A stretch of DNA of 64,000 nucleotides from Papaver somniferum (Eukaryota > Streptophyta > Magnoliopsida > Ranunculales > Papaveraceae): assembly GCF_003573695.1 (NCBI RefSeq), contig NC_039366.1, positions 162,568,770 to 162,632,769 of the forward strand. Reading direction: 5' to 3'. This document shows, in pieces, positions 60,066 to 64,000 of this stretch (position 1 is its first letter; every line of letters begins with the position of its first letter). A program made the translations under genes and the position numbers. Below the pieces are notes generated by a model, which was not told the DNA's origin, searched no databases, and worked only from the letters and a program-made list of their open reading frames with translations.

Positions 60066-60143
60066 AAAGAAATTACGGAAAGAATTATGGATCATGCATA
60101 CATCTCAAATGATCAAACTTTTCATTTGGAAATGCCTACAAGA
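60066..60143 (+). pseudogene. LINE 2, third segment
   Basis: A 78 bp remnant lies between two Sirevirus LTRs. Taken with the codon broken at 58088, it reads on in frame: KKLRKELWIMHTSQMIKLFIWKCLQD, the start of the RVT zinc-finger region. The reading frame is thus continuous across the solo LTR once one AAAGA copy is discounted. Confidence 0.85.
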
Positions 60144-62656
60144 TGAAAAAGCGGGGGTCTAACAACCACACCCAATATTTCGCTTAGAAATCTGTATGGA
60201 CGAACTCCAATATACTTTCAAGAGAATCAACTAGACTGTCAGACTCAATTTTAAGAAAAGTATATCAAAGAGTTACATCTCTATTTCTCAATTCAATCCG
60301 CAATCAAACAAATAGGAATTTGCGAGCCTGATTGAATATAAGAAATAACTTGGACGGTATCAAAAACCAATACCAAAGTGTCAATCAATTTAATCAACAA
60401 CCGAAGGTTGGATTCACAATTGATTGAACTTACGCACAACCTGTGATATTTCAATTATATAAACAAATATAATGCAGAAAAGAAATAACACAGACACCAG
60501 AAGTTTTGTTAACGGGGAAACCGAAAATGCAGAAAAACCCCAGGACCTAGTCCAGATTTGAACACCACACTGTATTAAGCCGCTACAGACACTAGCCTAT
60601 ACCAAGTTAACTTCGGACTGGAATGTAGTTGAGACCTGACCAATCTCACACGGATCAAGGTACAGTTGCGCTCTTTACGTCTCTGAATCCCAGCAGGACT
60701 CTACGCACTTGAGTCCCTTAGCTGAGCTCACCCACAACTAAGAGTTTCTACGACCCAAAGTCGAAGACTTGATTAACCAATCTGTCTCACACAGAAAAGT
60801 CTATTGAATAGATAAATCTGTCTCCCACAGATAAACCTATGAGTTTTGTTTCATCTTTTGATAAATCAAGGTGAACAGGAACCAATTGATATACCGGACT
60901 TATATTCCTGAAGAACAACCTAGAAATATCAACTACCTCACAATAACTTAATCGTATGGTAGCGAAACAAGATATTGTGGAATCACAAACGATGAGACGA
61001 AGATGTTTGTGACTACTTTTTATCTTGCCTATCGGAGATTATATCTCGAGAAAATCTTAGAGAAGATAGTATTCAATCACGATAGAAAACAGCAAAATCA
61101 GAACGCACAACTGCAGAGAAAATAGTTGGGCCTGGCTTCACAATCCCAATGAAGTCTTCAAGTTATTAACCTACAGGGTTTAGGTTAAGGGAGAATCGAC
61201 TCTAGTCGCAACTAGTATCACACAGGAGAATCGACTCTATTCGCAACTAGTATCACACATGAGGTGCGGGGATTATGTTTCCCAGTTGCTAGAGTTCTCC
61301 TTTATATAGTCTTCAAATCAGGGTTTGCAATCAATGTTACCTTGGTAACAAAGCACTCAATATTCACCATTAGACGAAAACCTGATTAGACTCAAGCTAA
61401 TATCTTTCAACCGTTACATCGAACTTAGCTTGTTACACACAAATGAAAAGTGACTTCATTTAGATATGAGTAGTCGCACCTAAATGTGTACACCTTTGTT
61501 GGCTCAACAATAGTTAACCGAAGTTAGCCATATGAACACTTTCATATCAACCATATTCATCTTAACCAAAACTAGTTCAAATGACTCAAATGAAACTAGT
61601 TTAGAGTTGTTCAATTGTTTATATTCTCATAGAAGTATACAAGACACAACTGAAGCGAAATCGATTTTGATTCACATGAATCAATCCATCAACATTATAG
61701 CCACGATTTGCAAAAGATTGCATTCCTTATTATATAAATGTATTAGTTCATGAACAAACCGATTTTAGGACATAACCTACTCAAGTATGCAAACGGATAC
61801 GCATACCTAAATAGCCGGACTTAGTTTGGGTTCACCAATACGCAAACGAGTACGCATACTTTCCAAACTCAGCAGAAATTCTCGGACCTGAACCTCACGC
61901 GAGTACGCGTACCGGTATGCGTACAAGGTTCCCGGACTTTCACTAAACCAACCAGTACGCATACGGGTATGCATACTATGGTTCCCGGACTTGGATTACA
62001 TATATGAAAGTATGCATATTATGCTTTATCCAATCATGGTTTAGTGTTCTAAACTCCATTTACATCATTGAAACATTCTCGGAAGACGACAATATCTGTC
62101 TCACACAAACTATTAGCTTCAAAGCAATTTTCAAGTGATCGAATGATCAATATGAAACATTCTGAGTCTACATCAAATGAATATCTCACACAAATCATGT
62201 AAGATGTTACCAGGTGATTTTCACATGATCATCTTTTGACTTTTGTCAAGAATATAAGATGAACTTGGTTAAATCGAAAGCTTACCAACACATATTTCGA
62301 GAAACATGTAACCGAGTTAAAGTCATCTCTATATATCAAATGTGTATAATTGAAGTCTATATAGCTATACGACTTTTGTCTCAAATAGGAGATAAAGTAG
62401 ATAGACTTTTGAGTGATTGATGAGTTCAAGTCTCCACATACCTTTTGTTGATGAAGTTCCATAAGCTCCCCTTAGTAGTTCTTCGTCTTCAATCGATGAA
62501 CGTCGTGAAGTGTAATGCTCAACTACACTTTCTATCATAATCCGAGATCTTAGATATAAGTAGACTATAAATAAAGACTTATAGTTTTGGCAACTAAACT
62601 TGACAACAAGCTTGAGATAGCAACGCTTGCGAGTTCGACCGAGCAGTGCTCTAACA
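60144..62656 (-). repeat. Sirevirus 3' LTR (2513 bp)
   Basis: It starts TGTTAGAGCACTGCTCGG on the minus strand and ends CCCGCTTTTTCA. A TATA box (TATATAAA) lies at 61308-61301. Much of it aligns with 9250-11208, including the sequence around the TATA box. Confidence 0.9.
61783..62024 (-). repeat. CG-rich palindrome cluster in Sirevirus LTR
   Basis: Imperfect palindromes with TATGCGTA or TACGCATA arms occur at 61783-61808, 61837-61860, 61901-61925 and 61953-61979, with a single arm near 62006. They match the type at 9483-9652. Confidence 0.75.
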
Positions 62657-62668
62657 ATCTCCCCCTTT
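62657..62668 (-). other. polypurine tract before Sirevirus 3' LTR
   Basis: AAAGGGGGAGAT on the minus strand, directly before the LTR start. Confidence 0.85.
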
Positions 62669-63066
62669 GTTAATTTTAGTGACAAAACTATCAATACATA
62701 TGGAATAAAAAATAAATAAACTTTGTAGCTCTCAATCCAAATGCTTGATTTCCTTGGTTCTTCAAAATTACTCTAAATCTTCGTCACTTCCGAGTACTCC
62801 AGTGATTCTGAATGTGTTTAACTCAGCATCATAGTTGTTGAAGATCCGTAGCTATAATAATGAGAAAACAGTTGCTCTCAATCATTGTATACAGTGTCAT
62901 TGTATTATTACACAACATCAAAGTCCAATTATATCACAACTTTGACAACAATACTATGGTGATATGTATCATTGCCCCTTAGTCAATACTTCATCTCACA
63001 TGAACCCCCCCCCCCCTTACATAATGATCCGTAAACCATATGTATTTGTAGTGTGTTTTATACATT

Positions 63067-63083
63067 AATTCTCCCCCTTTTTA
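63067..63083 (-). other. second polypurine-tract-like copy
   Basis: TAAAAAGGGGGAGAAT on the minus strand, about 400 bp upstream of the LTR-adjacent tract. Both copies follow a TTTGTCA motif. Confidence 0.6.
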
Positions 63084-63565
63084 TCAATAAAATTGACAAA
63101 GGTACGAAAACTAGTGAGATCCTAATGAAATTTTCATAGAGATACTTCATGACCAAAAGAGAACATATCAACTTTGTTTCGATGATTTCACATAGTCTAA
63201 ACTAGTGTATTCATCAAGGAGTTTATAAAGATACAAGAAAACTCCTATAGTATTCCACAGCCGCACTCCCCACAAAGATTTGGCAATTAAGCACAAGTTC
63301 AATTAGGAACTCTCCTCCATAAAATGTCATTCCCGAAAGAACAACAAGAGCGACCTTACTTTCACAAGAAAAGAAGGATTTATTTGGACATTAACAAATC
63401 ACATGAAACACGAATTTGTATCCAAAATACTCAATTAAATTAACCACAAGAGAACCCATGATTAATTTAATCGGAAATGCTCACATAATAGAACTTACGA
63501 AGTTGCGATGTACTTACACAAAGATGTGGATCAGGGAAGGACCAATACTGCGGAATATTCAAAGA

Positions 63566-63762
63566 TTCATTCTATTTTTCATCAATATTTGCATAGAGAC
63601 ATGTAATAGACTTAATCTTTGTAGACAAAAGTTCATCCTATCTTCCATCAATATTTGCATAATGACATAATAGGCTTAACTTATGTTTGTCAAAAGTTCA
63701 CTTAATCTTTTATCAATATTTGCATAATGACATATGAAAGACTTAACTTTTGACTTATATGG
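63566..63762 (-). repeat. three ~65 bp tandem repeats
   Basis: Units start at 63566, 63632 and 63697 and share CATCAATATTTGCATA (the third has TATCAATATTTGCATA) followed by GACAT and a CTTAA block. They lie in the non-coding tract of the Sirevirus. Confidence 0.8.
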
Positions 63763-64000
63763 GACAATCATACTTCATGGACGTAAACACACGTATCCCA
63801 TAAAAAAATTCAATATATGAAACCGTAAAGATTAATACTGCAAAAATCATCTTCCAAATAAACTTTAGAATTTAAATAAATAAATCTAAAAATATTACAA
63901 GATGAAAATCGTTGGAAATAGCTATGTGTACTCACAATAATGGCTATTCCAAACCCTATTTATCCTTCTTAAAACAAAAAAAAAAATTCTCATAAGAAGT

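Larger units (their letters stand above)
60144..64000 (-). mobile_element. Sirevirus-type copia element, 3' end only
   Basis: On the minus strand the window shows the 3' LTR (62656-60144) and about 1.34 kb of the non-coding tract before it. Coding regions and the 5' LTR lie beyond the window. The 3' flank on the minus strand corresponds to CAAGA at 60139-60143, and its partner should lie right of 64000. Frames such as 62229-62694, 61532-61753 and 63416-63670 show no domains. Confidence 0.85.

Noticed and set aside
63007..63017. Run of C residues
   Set aside because: A simple homopolymer, possibly of uncertain length in the assembly. No feature is attached.
1..64000. CRISPR arrays, tRNA or rRNA genes, bacterial-type operons
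   Set aside because: None were seen. The sequence is plant nuclear, and repeated motifs are LTR-internal or microsatellite. A tRNAscan-type search would settle tRNA genes.

Overview
This is plant nuclear DNA from a eudicot. The evidence is one intron-rich Pumilio-family gene set in roughly 57 kb of nested LTR retrotransposons, LINEs and small DNA elements. Several repeat families look like those of Papaveraceae, but that is an impression from memory and not a test.

Layout. 1-4451: 3' part of a Ty3-like element with a frameshifted gag-like reading frame and a 3' LTR. 5055-7368: an isolated LTR-like block with degenerate internal tandem repeats. 7369-9249: the 5' LTR and gag start of a minus-strand Ty3-like element primed by tRNA-Asp, which has cut into a Sirevirus-type copia LTR. 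9250-12710: the remains of that Sirevirus (LTR, PBS, gag only). 12711-15062: two further broken LTRs. 15124-18202: a degenerate plant-mobile-domain (PMD/MAIN-like) gene on the minus strand with an internal ~1.33 kb duplication. 19442-19809: a Stowaway-type MITE. 20711-27137: the one intact host gene, a nine-exon Pumilio RNA-binding protein of 1002 aa whose eight repeats carry the canonical recognition residues.

29173-41271: a ~77 bp inverted repeat encloses two young Ty1/copia elements. One is on the minus strand (29717-35890) and carries a TRIM inside its gag. The other is on the plus strand (36068-40974). All three have matching 5 bp target duplications. 41548-41625: a possible cytochrome P450 exon relic. 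42907-47490: a minus-strand LINE with ORF1, endonuclease, RT, zinc finger and RNase H remnants.

49628-60143: a second, plus-strand LINE cut by two insertions and bounded by a third. These are a 7.05 kb non-autonomous LTR element (50378-57430, TSD ATTAC), a Sirevirus solo LTR (58089-60065, TSD AAAGA), and a minus-strand Sirevirus that starts at 60144 and runs off the end of the window.

Only the Pumilio gene looks functional. Its likely role is post-transcriptional repression of mRNAs carrying UGUANAUA-type sites. The rest records successive insertion, deletion and solo-LTR formation. I see no operon, CRISPR, rRNA or tRNA gene. The most unusual signals are a dense array of TGGGCY motifs inside the non-autonomous element, an ATGA stop/start overlap between the two ORFs of the minus-strand LINE, and CG-rich palindrome clusters in the Sirevirus LTRs.
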